A stretch of 27,768 bases of DNA, taken from contig JBOFSR010000137.1 of the NCBI GenBank assembly GCA_051651645.1, forward strand, positions 1 through 27,768. The letters are read 5' to 3'. Made by a program: the position numbers and the translations under genes. The notes beneath the pieces were generated by a model, which saw only the letters and a list, made by a program, of their open reading frames with translations, was not told where the DNA came from and made no database searches. The DNA is from JBOFSR01 sp051651645 (GTDB taxonomy: Bacteria; Spirochaetota; Spirochaetia; Treponematales; Treponemataceae). Below, one piece after another: positions 1 to 8,499 of the stretch; positions within the stretch are counted from its first letter, which is position 1, and each line of letters starts with the position of its first letter.

Positions 1-294
1 GCAGCGTTTGGAAAGGGCGGCGACATGAGTGCTATGCCAACACATGAGGTAAAAAAAGCTCAGCTTGCGGAAAATCAAATGCTTGCCATAGATCTTGCTT
101 TTGAGGCTGGATTTGGAGCGACAAAAAGTGATGTGCGTCGCCTCATTCAGCAAAATGGTTTGACTATTATCTCTAAAAATGCTGAAATTCCTATCAGTGA
201 TGTAAAGCAAATTATCTCAATTGAAGACTTTACCGATAAGGAGCTTGTCTTGCGTGCTGGTAAAAAAAAGTTTTCTCGCATAGTGCTTACGTAA
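1..294 (+). CDS. tyrS: Tyrosyl-tRNA synthetase, C-terminal end (partial)
   Basis: The reading frame is open to base 1, so only the last 97 codons of the gene are present; the methionines at 25 and 36 are internal. The visible part has a 'FGKGGDMSAMPT' linker, followed by an S4-type RNA-binding domain: a helix-turn segment with 'KSDVRRLIQQNGL' and the terminal 'LRAGKKKFSRIVL' that typically closes bacterial TyrRS. TyrRS charges tRNA-Tyr in the cytoplasm; its S4 domain grips the tRNA. The catalytic HIGH and KMSKS parts lie outside the window. The stop TAA is at 292-294. No clear terminator follows. The assignment rests on the S4 domain and on the characteristic C-terminus; a stand-alone S4 protein is excluded by the open upstream frame and the linker. 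Confidence 0.85.
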   Translation, partial: AAFGKGGDMSAMPTHEVKKAQLAENQMLAIDLAFEAGFGATKSDVRRLIQQNGLTIISKNAEIPISDVKQIISIEDFTDKELVLRAGKKKFSRIVLT

Positions 295-433
295 AAAAAT
301 CAGGTTGACCGAGTATTAAAATTCACCATATAATAGAAAAGAATTGATTACAATCGATTGGTTTGTATCGTGATAAGCTTTCCATTCTTGCATCCTCTTT
401 ATAAAAACTAAAAAAATAGAATAATTATTTCTC

Positions 434-462
434 TTGCGAAAAATAGAAAACTTGGGTATTAT
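434..462 (+). promoter_or_regulatory. Sigma-70-type promoter of the transketolase operon
   Basis: TTGCGA at 434-439 and TATTAT at 457-462 are separated by 17 bases. The position, about 60 bases before the transketolase start, fits a housekeeping promoter. It was found by eye only. Confidence 0.55.
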
Positions 463-525
463 TATAAGTAAACTATTTTCAAAAATAAATTGTTACTTTT
501 TATGTTCAAAAGGAGAGAAAAATCT

Positions 526-1362
526 ATGACACAAGATGAGCAAAAAATCATAGAAAATGAAATTCGTGAAATTCGTTGTGCCACTATCGACACAATTGGG
601 CATTTGGGCGTTGGTCATATTGGTGGTGCTTTGTCAATTTGCGATTTACTGGGTGTTTTGTATTATAAGCACATGAGCGTGAAGCCGTCTGATCCAAAAT
701 GGGCGGATCGTGATAGGCTGGTTTTATCAAAAGGACATGCAGGGCCTGCCTTGTATGCAACGCTTGCACAAAAATCTTTTTTTCCAAAAGAGTGGCTCCA
801 TACCTTGAATGAGGGTGGCACAAAGCTCCCAAGTCATTGCGATCGCACAAAAACTCCCGGTATTGATATGACAACAGGAAGTTTAGGGCAGGGGCTTTCT
901 GCAGCATGTGGAATTGCATTGGCTAATAAAATGGATAGCAAGAAAAACTTTGTTTTTGCAATTATTGGCGATGGAGAGTCTCAAGAGGGACAAAACTGGG
1001 AAGCTGCTATGTTCGCTTCACATCAAAAACTGAGTCATCTTATTGCCTTTACAGATTATAACAAGCTTCAAATTGATGGCTATATCGATGATATTTGCTC
1101 ACTTGGCGATATTGAAGCAAAATGGAATGCTTTTGGCTGGTTTGTGCAACGTGTTGATGGGCATAATGTTCAAGCTCTTTCTCAAGCAATTGATGAAGCA
1201 AAAAAGAATGCTCAAAAAAATGAAAAACCATCAATGATTATTATGGACACCATTAAAGGGAAGGGCGGAAACTTTTGTGAGGCGGATCCAAACAATCATA
1301 ATATGACTTTTAGTAAAGAAGTCGCTCAAAAAGCAATCGAAGCATTAAAGGCAGGTAATTAA
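526..1362 (+). CDS. Transketolase, N-terminal (TPP-binding) subunit
   Basis: First half of a two-polypeptide transketolase, which moves two-carbon ketol units between sugar phosphates in the non-oxidative pentose phosphate pathway. The 278-residue protein carries the thiamine-diphosphate/metal motif: GDG at about residues 148-150, 'EGQNWEA', and the closing asparagine in 'DYNKLQIDG' at about 179. It also has the 'SKGHAGPALYA' and 'TTGSLGQGLS' loops. An in-frame TTG lies upstream at 490, but ATG 526 is chosen because AAAGGAG at 508-514 sits correctly before it and the protein then starts where family members do. The partner subunit starts 2 bases after the stop, so the two halves are co-translated. 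Split transketolases are common in Clostridia, Archaea and several spirochaetes. A 1-deoxyxylulose-5-phosphate synthase is unlikely because that enzyme is one long chain. Confidence 0.9.
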   Translation: MTQDEQKIIENEIREIRCATIDTIGHLGVGHIGGALSICDLLGVLYYKHMSVKPSDPKWADRDRLVLSKGHAGPALYATLAQKSFFPKEWLHTLNEGGTKLPSHCDRTKTPGIDMTTGSLGQGLSAACGIALANKMDSKKNFVFAIIGDGESQEGQNWEAAMFASHQKLSHLIAFTDYNKLQIDGYIDDICSLGDIEAKWNAFGWFVQRVDGHNVQALSQAIDEAKKNAQKNEKPSMIIMDTIKGKGGNFCEADPNNHNMTFSKEVAQKAIEALKAGN

Positions 1363-1363
1363 T

Positions 1364-2290
1364 ATGGCAAAAGAAATGCGAGCGGTGTACACAGAAACGC
1401 TCATTGAAGAAGCACAAAAAAATAAAAATATTATTGTCATGGAAGCCGACTTAATGAAGGCAACGGGGACGACGGCATTTCAAAAGGCGTGCCCAAATCA
1501 AACGGTAAATGTTGGTGTTGCAGAGGCTAATCTTGTTGGCGTTGCAGCGGGACTTTCTGTTGAGGGGAAAATTCCCTTTGCCGCAACTTTTGGCTGTTTT
1601 GCCAGTCGGCGTGCCTTTGATCAGTTTTTTTTAAGTGCAAACTATGCAAAACTTAATGTAAAGCTTGTGGGAACGGATCCCGGTATTTCGGCTGCCTTCA
1701 ACGGTGGAACTCATATGCCCTTTGAAGATATTGCCTTGATGAAGACAATTCCTCACCTTACCATTGTAGAACCATCTGATCCTATATCACTTAAAGCGAT
1801 TATTCAATTGGTTGCAAAACATGAGGGTTGCGTTTACATGCGCCTGCACCGTAAAGGAATAGAGGACGTCTACAAAGAAGGGGAGCGTTTTGAACTTGGC
1901 AAAGCAAAAGTTTTGCGAGAAGGAAGCGATATTACGATTGCAGCACTTGGGCCAATTTTAGTTTGCGAGGCATTAAAAGCTGCCGATGAGCTTGCAAAAG
2001 AGGGAATAAAGGCGACGGTAATTGATGTAATTACGATTAAGCCGTTTGATAAGCAAACTATTTTTGACTCAGCAAAGAAAACAGGAAAACTGATTACAGC
2101 GGAAAATCACCAACTTTCTGGCGGTTTTGGCTCTGCCGTTGCTGAAGAAATTGCAGAATGCAATTATGGCTTTGCATTTAAAAGAATTGGCGTAAAAGAT
2201 CAGTTTGGCGAAGTTGGAACGCAAGCGTATCTGCAAGAAAAATTTGGCATGAGTGCAAAGCATATTATTGCCTTAGCAAAAAGCATGTAA
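1364..2290 (+). CDS. Transketolase, C-terminal subunit
   Basis: Second half of the split transketolase, 308 residues. It contains the pyrimidine-binding domain with 'GVAEANLVGVAAGLS', whose glutamate (about residue 54) activates thiamine diphosphate. This is followed by 'FAATFGCFASRRAFDQ' and the C-terminal transketolase domain with 'TAENHQLSGGFGSAVAE'. Only one base separates its ATG from the stop of the N-terminal subunit, which implies translational coupling and equal dosage of the two halves. A hairpin terminator follows directly, so this is a two-gene operon. Nothing is odd in length or motif content. Confidence 0.9.
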   Translation: MAKEMRAVYTETLIEEAQKNKNIIVMEADLMKATGTTAFQKACPNQTVNVGVAEANLVGVAAGLSVEGKIPFAATFGCFASRRAFDQFFLSANYAKLNVKLVGTDPGISAAFNGGTHMPFEDIALMKTIPHLTIVEPSDPISLKAIIQLVAKHEGCVYMRLHRKGIEDVYKEGERFELGKAKVLREGSDITIAALGPILVCEALKAADELAKEGIKATVIDVITIKPFDKQTIFDSAKKTGKLITAENHQLSGGFGSAVAEEIAECNYGFAFKRIGVKDQFGEVGTQAYLQEKFGMSAKHIIALAKSM

Positions 2291-2303
2291 ATCTTTACGA
2301 CTT

Positions 2304-2333
2304 AAAAAGCTCTATAACTGGAGCTTTTTTTGT
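2304..2333 (+). terminator. Intrinsic terminator after the transketolase operon
   Basis: The arms 2304-2312 (AAAAAGCTC) and 2321-2329 (GAGCTTTTT) form a 9-bp stem with an 8-base loop and run into a T tract. It lies 13 bases after the stop codon. Confidence 0.8.
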
Positions 2334-2353
2334 TTTCTGCCGAAAATTATATT

Positions 2354-2548
2354 ATGAATATAGAAGTTTTAAATGTTTTTTTACTCGTCATAAAAGATTT
2401 TCGCATAATTGCAGGATTAATCATCGTTGTGTTATACCTCTCGTTTTTCTTTTATGTTTTTAATTTTAGCCAAAAAGCAAGCACCCCAAAGGGAAAAAAA
2501 GCGATAGTTGTTCCTCCTTCTGCTCCAGAAGAAGCTGAAGAGCAGTAA
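2354..2548 (+). CDS. Small single-span membrane protein, unknown function
   Basis: A 64-residue protein that I do not recognise. Residues about 15-37 form one strongly hydrophobic segment ('IIAGLIIVVLYLSFFFYVF'). A short basic stretch (KKAS..KGKK) and an acidic, proline-containing tail ending PSAPEEAEEQ follow, so the C-terminus is probably cytoplasmic. The frame extends back to a TTG at 2330, but that codon lies inside the preceding terminator. ATG 2354 is preferred even though no good ribosome binding site precedes it. It stands alone between a terminator and a convergent gene. The amino-acid pattern looks like a real small membrane protein and not like noise, but coding status is only moderately supported. 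Confidence 0.5.
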   Translation: MNIEVLNVFLLVIKDFRIIAGLIIVVLYLSFFFYVFNFSQKASTPKGKKAIVVPPSAPEEAEEQ

Positions 2549-2558
2549 AAAATCTTTT

Positions 2559-3500
2559 TTATAAGCTAAAAAAATGCAAGAAAGGGAATAAATAGAGACT
2601 TATCACAGGGATTGTTGATAATTGCTCGGCAATAAATATTCTTAAAAAAATATTTAATAAAATATAATATGCACAAAAAGAGCCTAATATAATAAGGCAA
2701 TCTTTTTTTATAAATTGAATATAATCATCAATAATATTTTCTAGTTCTGGAATTTTCTCAAATGATGGAAAGATGTTTTTTGTAACATTTAAGGCTTTTT
2801 CAACTGGTGTAAGCCATGGTTGTTCTGCTCGAAAGTATTCAGCTAAGCCTTTTCGTAGGCTTCTATTTTTGATAATTTTTAGCACAGGTTTGTAGCTTTT
2901 CTTAATTGTTATAACAAGACGGTAAACTCCCCATATAAAGGAACTTAAAAATAACAATAATGCACTATAGTAAAAAATAAAAAAAGGAAGAGCTGTAATT
3001 TTTTTTCCTAAAAAAAGAAGTAAAAATCCGCAAAGGATAATAATTAAATTTATGCCCGTTATTTTTGCTGCCTCATAAAAACCCTGCCAAATTTGTTTTC
3101 GAAAATCTTTCCGATGTTCTTTGGTAATACAGCTAATCGTTTTGCTAATTGCTTCTCCTGCAACATCTGCTATTAATTTGAGTGTGACAAGCTTTGAAAA
3201 AATGATTGCCAAAACTGTTGCATCATCAATTAATCCTACACCAGGAATTATATCGGGAATTATGTCAAATGGCAAAATCATGTATAAAAATCCACCAATA
3301 ATAATGACTTTAATGTGATTTGGTGTTTCACTTGAACAAAAAGCGTCCCAAATTTTAAGCACTTTGTCCCAAATTTTTGCTAAAGCTCCCTTATTCATTA
3401 ACGGAAACTGTTTTTTTATTTTTTCTATGTCATTTTTTTTAGCCTTTTTTCCTAAATCTTGAACCTTATTAAATATTTTATCTAAAATCTCTTTATTCAT
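2559..3500 (-). CDS. DUF1232 (YkvA-like) membrane protein
   Basis: A 313-residue protein with a DUF1232 domain at about residues 64-104, shown by the hallmark 'LPFDIIPDIIPGVGLIDDA'. The lysine-rich N-terminal 60 residues look cytoplasmic. After the domain there are further hydrophobic segments at about 148-165, 172-195 and near the C-terminus, with a charged cytoplasmic-looking region (about 200-270) between. DUF1232 proteins are widespread but have no firmly assigned role. An AAAGGA ribosome binding site sits 7 bases before the ATG. On the same strand a TATAAT (3533-3538) lies upstream, with a weak TACAAT 17 bases further up. The 3' end is convergent with the small membrane protein, with only 10 bases between the two stops. 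Confidence 0.75.
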   Translation of the reverse strand: MNKEILDKIFNKVQDLGKKAKKNDIEKIKKQFPLMNKGALAKIWDKVLKIWDAFCSSETPNHIKVIIIGGFLYMILPFDIIPDIIPGVGLIDDATVLAIIFSKLVTLKLIADVAGEAISKTISCITKEHRKDFRKQIWQGFYEAAKITGINLIIILCGFLLLFLGKKITALPFFIFYYSALLLFLSSFIWGVYRLVITIKKSYKPVLKIIKNRSLRKGLAEYFRAEQPWLTPVEKALNVTKNIFPSFEKIPELENIIDDYIQFIKKDCLIILGSFCAYYILLNIFLRIFIAEQLSTIPVISLYLFPFLHFFSL

Positions 3501-3626
3501 ATAAAAATCCTTTAATATCTTGAGTTAGATTAATTATAATACACCTTTTTTTAAGATTGTATTAGTAAAAAGAGAGAAAAAGTAATTTTTTTGATGATTT
3601 TAATTGGATGAGATCTGCAAAAATAT

Positions 3627-4877
3627 CTATTTTAAGATTGTAATTTCTACACGACGATTTTTTGCCATCCCTTCAACGCTTTTATTGTCGGCGATTGGTT
3701 TTTCAGCTCCAAATCCTTTAACGATTATGGCATTTTTCTTTCGTACATTTTGCTCAACAAGATAGTTTGCAACACTTTGGGCTCGTAAGGTTGAAAGCTC
3801 CATTCGTGCAGCGGGCGTTCCTGCTAAAGCCGTATGCCCTGAAACTAATAAATCATTTGAGTAGTTTTTCAAAACGTCAGCAATTTTTTTTATTTTTTCT
3901 TTTTCATTAGCCATTAAATTGGATGAATTTGATTGAAATTGGACATTTTCTAGTCGAATAACCAAACCATCACCATTTACCGTAACAGAAATATTGTCTA
4001 AGGCTAGTTGATTGATTTGATTTTTAACATCTTTTTCATTTTCTAAGCTGAGTGTTTTAACATCATTCGAAACGGTAGTTGGTTTTGTCTTTGGCTTAGC
4101 ACTTGGAATATGTTTTTTCTTGTTTAGCACAATTGCTTTTGAGGATCCAACAAAATCATGCTCAAATCTGTCCAATGTTGTTATTCGTACAACAAAAATT
4201 TCATCATAGGAATCAAAAAGTCCTGTTTCTGTGTTCCAAAAAAGGGTAGTGTCCACTGTTCCTGTAACTTTTTTTGGGTAATCTGCAGGGAGCTTTTTTT
4301 GCTTACTTTTAACTTTACCATTAATCGTTGTTTTGGCAGAAATTTCATGCAGCTTTTTACCATTGATGATAGCAACTCCTACATATTTATATATTGTTTT
4401 TGTTGTTACAAGACATGGTTTTTCTAATCCAAACGCTCTAAAATCATAGGATTCAAAGCCTGAAGCACTCCAAGATTCCCCAATTTTAATATTTTTTTTT
4501 GGAAAAATCGGATTATTCCTTACAACAGGATTAAAATATTTTTTATCAATAGAGTGGTTGCCAAATGAATCTTTTGTAAATCGAACCTTCTCGGTAGCTT
4601 CAGCTTTTTTTATGCCTTCATTGTTTTTAGGCAAAATTTCCTTTGAAACTCTAAATTCAACAGAATGATCAGCCCCATTTTCATATACTGAAAGAACTTC
4701 GGTGATTACTTCTGTGTTTATATTTGCTTTGTATTGAAACTCTCCTTCAATGTAAGCTTTTTCTTCAGTTTGAATATTTATAAAATAGTTTTCACCGTGA
4801 TTATATAAAAAACTAAATTCTTCGGCAAAGCTTGAAAAAAGAACAAAAAAGAATACAATAAATAGTTTATTTTTCAT
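3627..4877 (-). CDS. Periplasmic OmpA-domain protein with variant peptidoglycan-binding site
   Basis: 416 residues. The first about 20 residues are a signal peptide (MKNKLF followed by a Phe/Val-rich core). The middle (about 25-270) is a beta-rich region that I cannot assign. A low-complexity Lys/Thr/Pro linker follows, and the C-terminal about 110 residues are an OmpA/MotB domain with 'LLVSGHTALAGTPAARMELSTLRAQSVANYL' split features and a final 'GFGAEKPIADN...NRRVEITI'. Such domains normally bind peptidoglycan from the periplasm. Here the aspartate of the usual GHTD motif is alanine (GHTA), while the RA arginine is kept. The layout (long N-terminal region plus OmpA domain) resembles treponemal TP0624-type proteins, from memory and not from a search. 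GTG at 4880 is possible, but ATG 4877 has AGGTG at better spacing. It is transcribed divergently from the EF-G gene. Confidence 0.75.
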   Translation of the reverse strand: MKNKLFIVFFFVLFSSFAEEFSFLYNHGENYFINIQTEEKAYIEGEFQYKANINTEVITEVLSVYENGADHSVEFRVSKEILPKNNEGIKKAEATEKVRFTKDSFGNHSIDKKYFNPVVRNNPIFPKKNIKIGESWSASGFESYDFRAFGLEKPCLVTTKTIYKYVGVAIINGKKLHEISAKTTINGKVKSKQKKLPADYPKKVTGTVDTTLFWNTETGLFDSYDEIFVVRITTLDRFEHDFVGSSKAIVLNKKKHIPSAKPKTKPTTVSNDVKTLSLENEKDVKNQINQLALDNISVTVNGDGLVIRLENVQFQSNSSNLMANEKEKIKKIADVLKNYSNDLLVSGHTALAGTPAARMELSTLRAQSVANYLVEQNVRKKNAIIVKGFGAEKPIADNKSVEGMAKNRRVEITILK

Positions 4878-4959
4878 CACACACCTGTAAAGATAAAGAT
4901 TTGTTTATATATCGGTAAAAATAAATCCATTCTTTAGATGTATCTATAAAATAAAAATC

Positions 4960-4977
4960 ATTTTAATTAATTAAAAT
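4960..4977. promoter_or_regulatory. Perfect 18-bp AT palindrome in the divergent ompA-like/fusA region
   Basis: ATTTTAATT is followed by its exact reverse complement, AATTAAAAT, with no spacer. It lies just upstream of the -35 box of the EF-G promoter and 83 bases from the ompA-like start. It could be an operator for a dimeric regulator, or only AT-rich spacer DNA. Confidence 0.3.
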
Positions 4978-4981
4978 AGTC

Positions 4982-5010
4982 TTGTATAAAATTAAAATCT
5001 TTATTAGAAT
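4982..5010 (+). promoter_or_regulatory. Sigma-70-type promoter of the EF-G gene
   Basis: TTGTAT at 4982-4987 and TAGAAT at 5005-5010 with a 17-base spacer. This places the transcript start about 50 bases before the ATG. Confidence 0.5.
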
Positions 5011-5069
5011 TGAAGGACTTTTTGTGCAAATTCTTTTTTGCAAATTTATTATAGAGAGGTAGGCGAAAG

Positions 5070-7154
5070 ATGGATCTTTCCAAAATGAGAAATATCGGTA
5101 TTAGTGCACATATTGACTCCGGTAAAACAACGTTATCAGAACGTATTCTTTTTTATTGTAACAAAATTCATGCAATTCATGAAGTTCGAGGAAAAGATGG
5201 TGTAGGGGCGGTGATGGATAATATGGATTTGGAGCGTGAGCGCGGTATTACTATTCAATCAGCTTCTACTCAGGTACAGTGGAAAGATTATACGATTAAT
5301 GTTATTGACACACCAGGTCACGTAGATTTTACTATTGAAGTTGAGCGATCGTTGCGTGTTTTGGATGGAGCAATCCTTGTTCTTTGTTCAGTTGGTGGTG
5401 TTCAATCACAATCAATAACGGTTGATCGTCAGCTTAAACGCTACCACGTTCCTCGTATCGCGTTTATTAATAAATGCGATAGAACAGGGGCAAATCCTTT
5501 AAAAGTTAGAATGCAATTAAGAGAAAAACTTGGCCTTAATGCGTATATGATGCAACTACCTATTGGACTAGAAGATAAGCTTGAAGGTGTTGTTGATTTA
5601 GTCACCATGAAAGCTGTTTATTTTGAAGGCGAGAGCGGAACTGAAATGCGAATTGCAGAAATTCCTCAACACTTAGTTGCGGATGCAGAAAAGTATCGAG
5701 AAGAAATGCTTGAAGCGGCTGCAAACTTTAGTGATGAATTAATGGAAGCTTTGCTTGAGGGCGGAGATATTTCTGAAGATTTGATTAATGAAGCTGTTCG
5801 AAAAGGTACACTCGCTGAAGAGTTTGTTCCTGTTTTCTTAGGTTCTGCTTACAAGAATAAGGGAATTCAAACACTTTTAGAAGCTGTTACAAAATTTCTT
5901 CCTGATCCAACGGAAGTTAAAAATATCGCACTTGACTTGGATAAAAATGAAGAGCCTGTTGAGCTTTCTTGCGATGAGAAAAAGCCTTGTGTTGCACTCG
6001 GTTTTAAATTGGAAGATGGACAATATGGCCAGCTTACGTATGTTCGTGTGTATCAAGGTTGCCTAAAAAAAGGTGAGGAATTATATAACACGAGAGCTCG
6101 CAAAAAGTTCAAAGTTGGACGACTTGTCCGTATGAATTCCGCTACGATGGAAGATATTAACGAAGGTGTTCCCGGTGATATTGTTGCTCTTTTTGGTGTT
6201 GAATGTGCCTCAGGAGATACATTTTGTAGCAGTAGTTTAAACTACGCAATGACATCAATGTTTGTCCCCGATCCTGTTATCTCACTTGCTATTACGCCAA
6301 AAGACAAAAAATCTGGCGATCAAATGGGCAAGGCTTTAAATCGATTTACAAAAGAAGATCCAACATTCCGCTCTTATGTTGACCCTGAATCAAACCAAAC
6401 AATTATTCAAGGAATGGGAGAGCTTCATTTAGATGTTTATATTGAGCGAATGAAGCGTGAATATAAATGCGAAGTTGAAGCAGGAATGCCTCAAGTTGCC
6501 TACCGTGAATCAATTACACAACAAGCTGATTTTAACTATACGCATAAAAAGCAATCGGGTGGTTCTGGACAATTTGGCCGTGTTGCAGGATTTATGGAGC
6601 CAATCACTGATAAAGATTATGAATTTGTTGACGCAATCAAAGGGGGATCAATTCCTAATGAATTTATCCCCTCTTGTGATAAGGGATTTAAGTCCGCAAT
6701 GCACAAAGGTGCCTTAATTGGATTTCCAATTGTGGGCGTTAAGTGTACTATAAATGATGGTTTATCACATGCCGTTGACTCTTCCGATATTGCCTTCCAA
6801 TTAGCAGCTCTTGGTGCTTTTAGAGAAGCCTATCATAAGGCGAAACCTGTAATTTTGGAACCTATCATGAAAGTAACGATTGAAGGTCCAACAGAATTTC
6901 AAGGAAATATTTTTGCCGTCATTAATCAACGACGAGGAATAATAGTATCTTCTTCTGAAGATGGAAACTTTTCACAAGTTGACTCAGAAGTGCCTTTAAG
7001 TGAAATGTTTGGATTTTCAACAGTGCTTCGCTCTCTTACACAGGGAAAAGCTGAGTACTCAATGGAATTCTTAAAATATGGAAAAGTTCCGAATAGTATT
7101 TCTGATACACTTATAAAAGAGTATGAAGAAAAACGACGAGAACAACAAAAATAA
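5070..7154 (+). CDS. fusA: Elongation factor G, spirochaete EF-G1 type
   Basis: A 694-residue translational GTPase that drives tRNA-mRNA translocation on the ribosome. The G-domain motifs are all present: P-loop AHIDSGKTT (about 13-21), RGITIQSA (switch I, about 58-65), DTPGH (80-84), NKCD (134-137) and the GSAYKN segment. Domains II-V follow through 'GMGELHLDVYIERMKREYKCEVE' and the domain IV/V ending. Two details, serine in place of alanine in HIDSGKTT and the 'HAIHEVRGKDGVGAVMD' stretch, are those of the spdEFG1/mitochondrial EFG1 branch found in spirochaetes, planctomycetes and deltaproteobacteria. In that branch EF-G1 is the translocase and a second EF-G does recycling. The gene stands alone with its own promoter and terminator, away from the str operon (rpsL-rpsG-tuf). 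GAGAGGT (5054-5060) precedes the ATG. Confidence 0.9.
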   Translation: MDLSKMRNIGISAHIDSGKTTLSERILFYCNKIHAIHEVRGKDGVGAVMDNMDLERERGITIQSASTQVQWKDYTINVIDTPGHVDFTIEVERSLRVLDGAILVLCSVGGVQSQSITVDRQLKRYHVPRIAFINKCDRTGANPLKVRMQLREKLGLNAYMMQLPIGLEDKLEGVVDLVTMKAVYFEGESGTEMRIAEIPQHLVADAEKYREEMLEAAANFSDELMEALLEGGDISEDLINEAVRKGTLAEEFVPVFLGSAYKNKGIQTLLEAVTKFLPDPTEVKNIALDLDKNEEPVELSCDEKKPCVALGFKLEDGQYGQLTYVRVYQGCLKKGEELYNTRARKKFKVGRLVRMNSATMEDINEGVPGDIVALFGVECASGDTFCSSSLNYAMTSMFVPDPVISLAITPKDKKSGDQMGKALNRFTKEDPTFRSYVDPESNQTIIQGMGELHLDVYIERMKREYKCEVEAGMPQVAYRESITQQADFNYTHKKQSGGSGQFGRVAGFMEPITDKDYEFVDAIKGGSIPNEFIPSCDKGFKSAMHKGALIGFPIVGVKCTINDGLSHAVDSSDIAFQLAALGAFREAYHKAKPVILEPIMKVTIEGPTEFQGNIFAVINQRRGIIVSSSEDGNFSQVDSEVPLSEMFGFSTVLRSLTQGKAEYSMEFLKYGKVPNSISDTLIKEYEEKRREQQK

Positions 7155-7161
7155 CGCTAAT

Positions 7162-7192
7162 AAAAAAACCTAAGTTTTACTTAGGTTTTTTT
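7162..7192. terminator. Bidirectional intrinsic terminator between fusA and dpaL
   Basis: A perfect 13-bp stem: arms 7162-7174 and 7180-7192, loop TTTTA. It has an A tract on one side and a T tract on the other, so it can work on both strands. It lies 7 bases after the EF-G stop and 43 bases from the dpaL stop. Confidence 0.9.
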
Positions 7193-7235
7193 ATTTTAAA
7201 TCTTGTGAGCTGTTAAATAAGTTTTAAACAAAAAC

Positions 7236-8459
7236 TTAAATTCCGTATTCGCCTTCCCAAACTATTTTACGATATTTTTCTGGATCCGTGTCTCCCTCAG
7301 TGCTAAAAAGAAGGATTTTTGAGTTTTCATCTAGCTGCAAAGCTTTTTTCAAGTCCGCATAATTTGGGTTTTGCAAAATATCATATACTAAACCTAATGT
7401 AACAGCCCCTGATTCGCCAGAAATAACGCGATTATCATTATTTAAAGGATTTCCTAAAATTCTCATTCCTTGGGCTGCAATATAATCAGGAGCGGAGACA
7501 AAAAATCGCGTGTAGTTTTTTAAAACTTCCCAGCCGATGGGGTTTCCTTCGCCACAGGCAAGCCCTGCCATAATTGTGGGCATATCGCCACCAACAGCAC
7601 GAAGGTCGCCATCATTTGCTACAGCAGATTTATACAAACAATCAGCAAGATTTGATTCAACGACTGTTGTAATCGGGCATTTATCCTTAAATTCAGAAGC
7701 GAAAAAACCTTGAATTGCTCCTGCAAGAGAGCCAACTCCCGCCTGCACAAAAATATGCGTTGGTCTGTCTGCTCCTAACGATTTTAGCTGATCTAAAGCT
7801 TCCAATGCCATTGTTCCGTAGCCTTGCATAATCCATGTAGGAATCTTTTCATATCCTTGCCATGCAGTATCTTGTATTACAACGCCTTTTGTCTTGCTAT
7901 CTTGGGATACCTGTGCATTTTTTGCAGCTAAGCGAACTGCGTCATCGTAATTCATATCCGTGATTGATGCATCGGATCCTTCTTTTAAGATATTTTCTAG
8001 TCGCGTTTTTGATGAACCTTTGGGCATGTAGACAACAGATTTTTGCTTCAAGCGGTTTGCTGTCCACGCAACACCTCTGCCGTGATTGCCATCAGTTGCC
8101 GTGTAAAAAGTGATATCTCCCAACTGTTTTTTTATTTCTGGGGAAATCAGTTTTTCGTACGGGAGTTCGCTAATATCTTTTTCAAGCTGTTCAGCAAGAT
8201 ATTTTGCCATTGCAAAAGAGCCGCCAAGCACTTTGAATGCGTTTAAGCCAAAACGGTATGATTCATCTTTCACGTAGATTCCTGCAACACCCAATTTTTT
8301 ACTCAAATTTTCTAAGCTAGCAAGCGGAGTTTTTTCATACTGGGGAAAACTTGCATGAAAATTCTTTGCTTTTTCAATTTCTCCTCGACTCAAAAAATGC
8401 AAGTCAACAGTTTTTTTTGCAATTGTGTTTTCTTTCCAGTTGATTTTTTCTCTGATCAT
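7236..8459 (-). CDS. dpaL: Diaminopropionate ammonia-lyase
   Basis: 407 residues, close to the usual length (about 400) of YgeX/DpaL. It is a fold-type II PLP enzyme that cleaves 2,3-diaminopropionate (and often D- or L-serine) to pyruvate and ammonia in the cytoplasm. The family signature 'FGLNAFKVLGGSFA' contains the PLP lysine (about K76). 'TATDGNHGRGVAW' (about 120) forms the phosphate/carboxylate loop, and 'FSTEGDTDPEKY' closes the C-terminus. It starts at an ATG with AAAGGAG 7 bases upstream. It lies 40 bases behind a sodium:solute symporter gene on the same strand, so the two are probably one operon driven from the promoter at 9963-9991. The likely role is use of an imported amino acid as a carbon and nitrogen source. 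Threonine dehydratase is a more remote alternative, disfavoured by the DpaL-specific motifs. Confidence 0.9.
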   Translation of the reverse strand: MIREKINWKENTIAKKTVDLHFLSRGEIEKAKNFHASFPQYEKTPLASLENLSKKLGVAGIYVKDESYRFGLNAFKVLGGSFAMAKYLAEQLEKDISELPYEKLISPEIKKQLGDITFYTATDGNHGRGVAWTANRLKQKSVVYMPKGSSKTRLENILKEGSDASITDMNYDDAVRLAAKNAQVSQDSKTKGVVIQDTAWQGYEKIPTWIMQGYGTMALEALDQLKSLGADRPTHIFVQAGVGSLAGAIQGFFASEFKDKCPITTVVESNLADCLYKSAVANDGDLRAVGGDMPTIMAGLACGEGNPIGWEVLKNYTRFFVSAPDYIAAQGMRILGNPLNNDNRVISGESGAVTLGLVYDILQNPNYADLKKALQLDENSKILLFSTEGDTDPEKYRKIVWEGEYGI

Positions 8460-8499
8460 GGATTTTCTCCTTTCTTTTTATAATTTTTCTTATAATTGC

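Noticed and set aside
490..525. Transketolase start at TTG 490
   Set aside because: AAAGGAG at 508-514 and the family's N-terminus point to ATG 526.
584..919. Antisense open frame of 111 codons
   Set aside because: It lies opposite the conserved transketolase subunit, has no ribosome site and no recognisable protein features.
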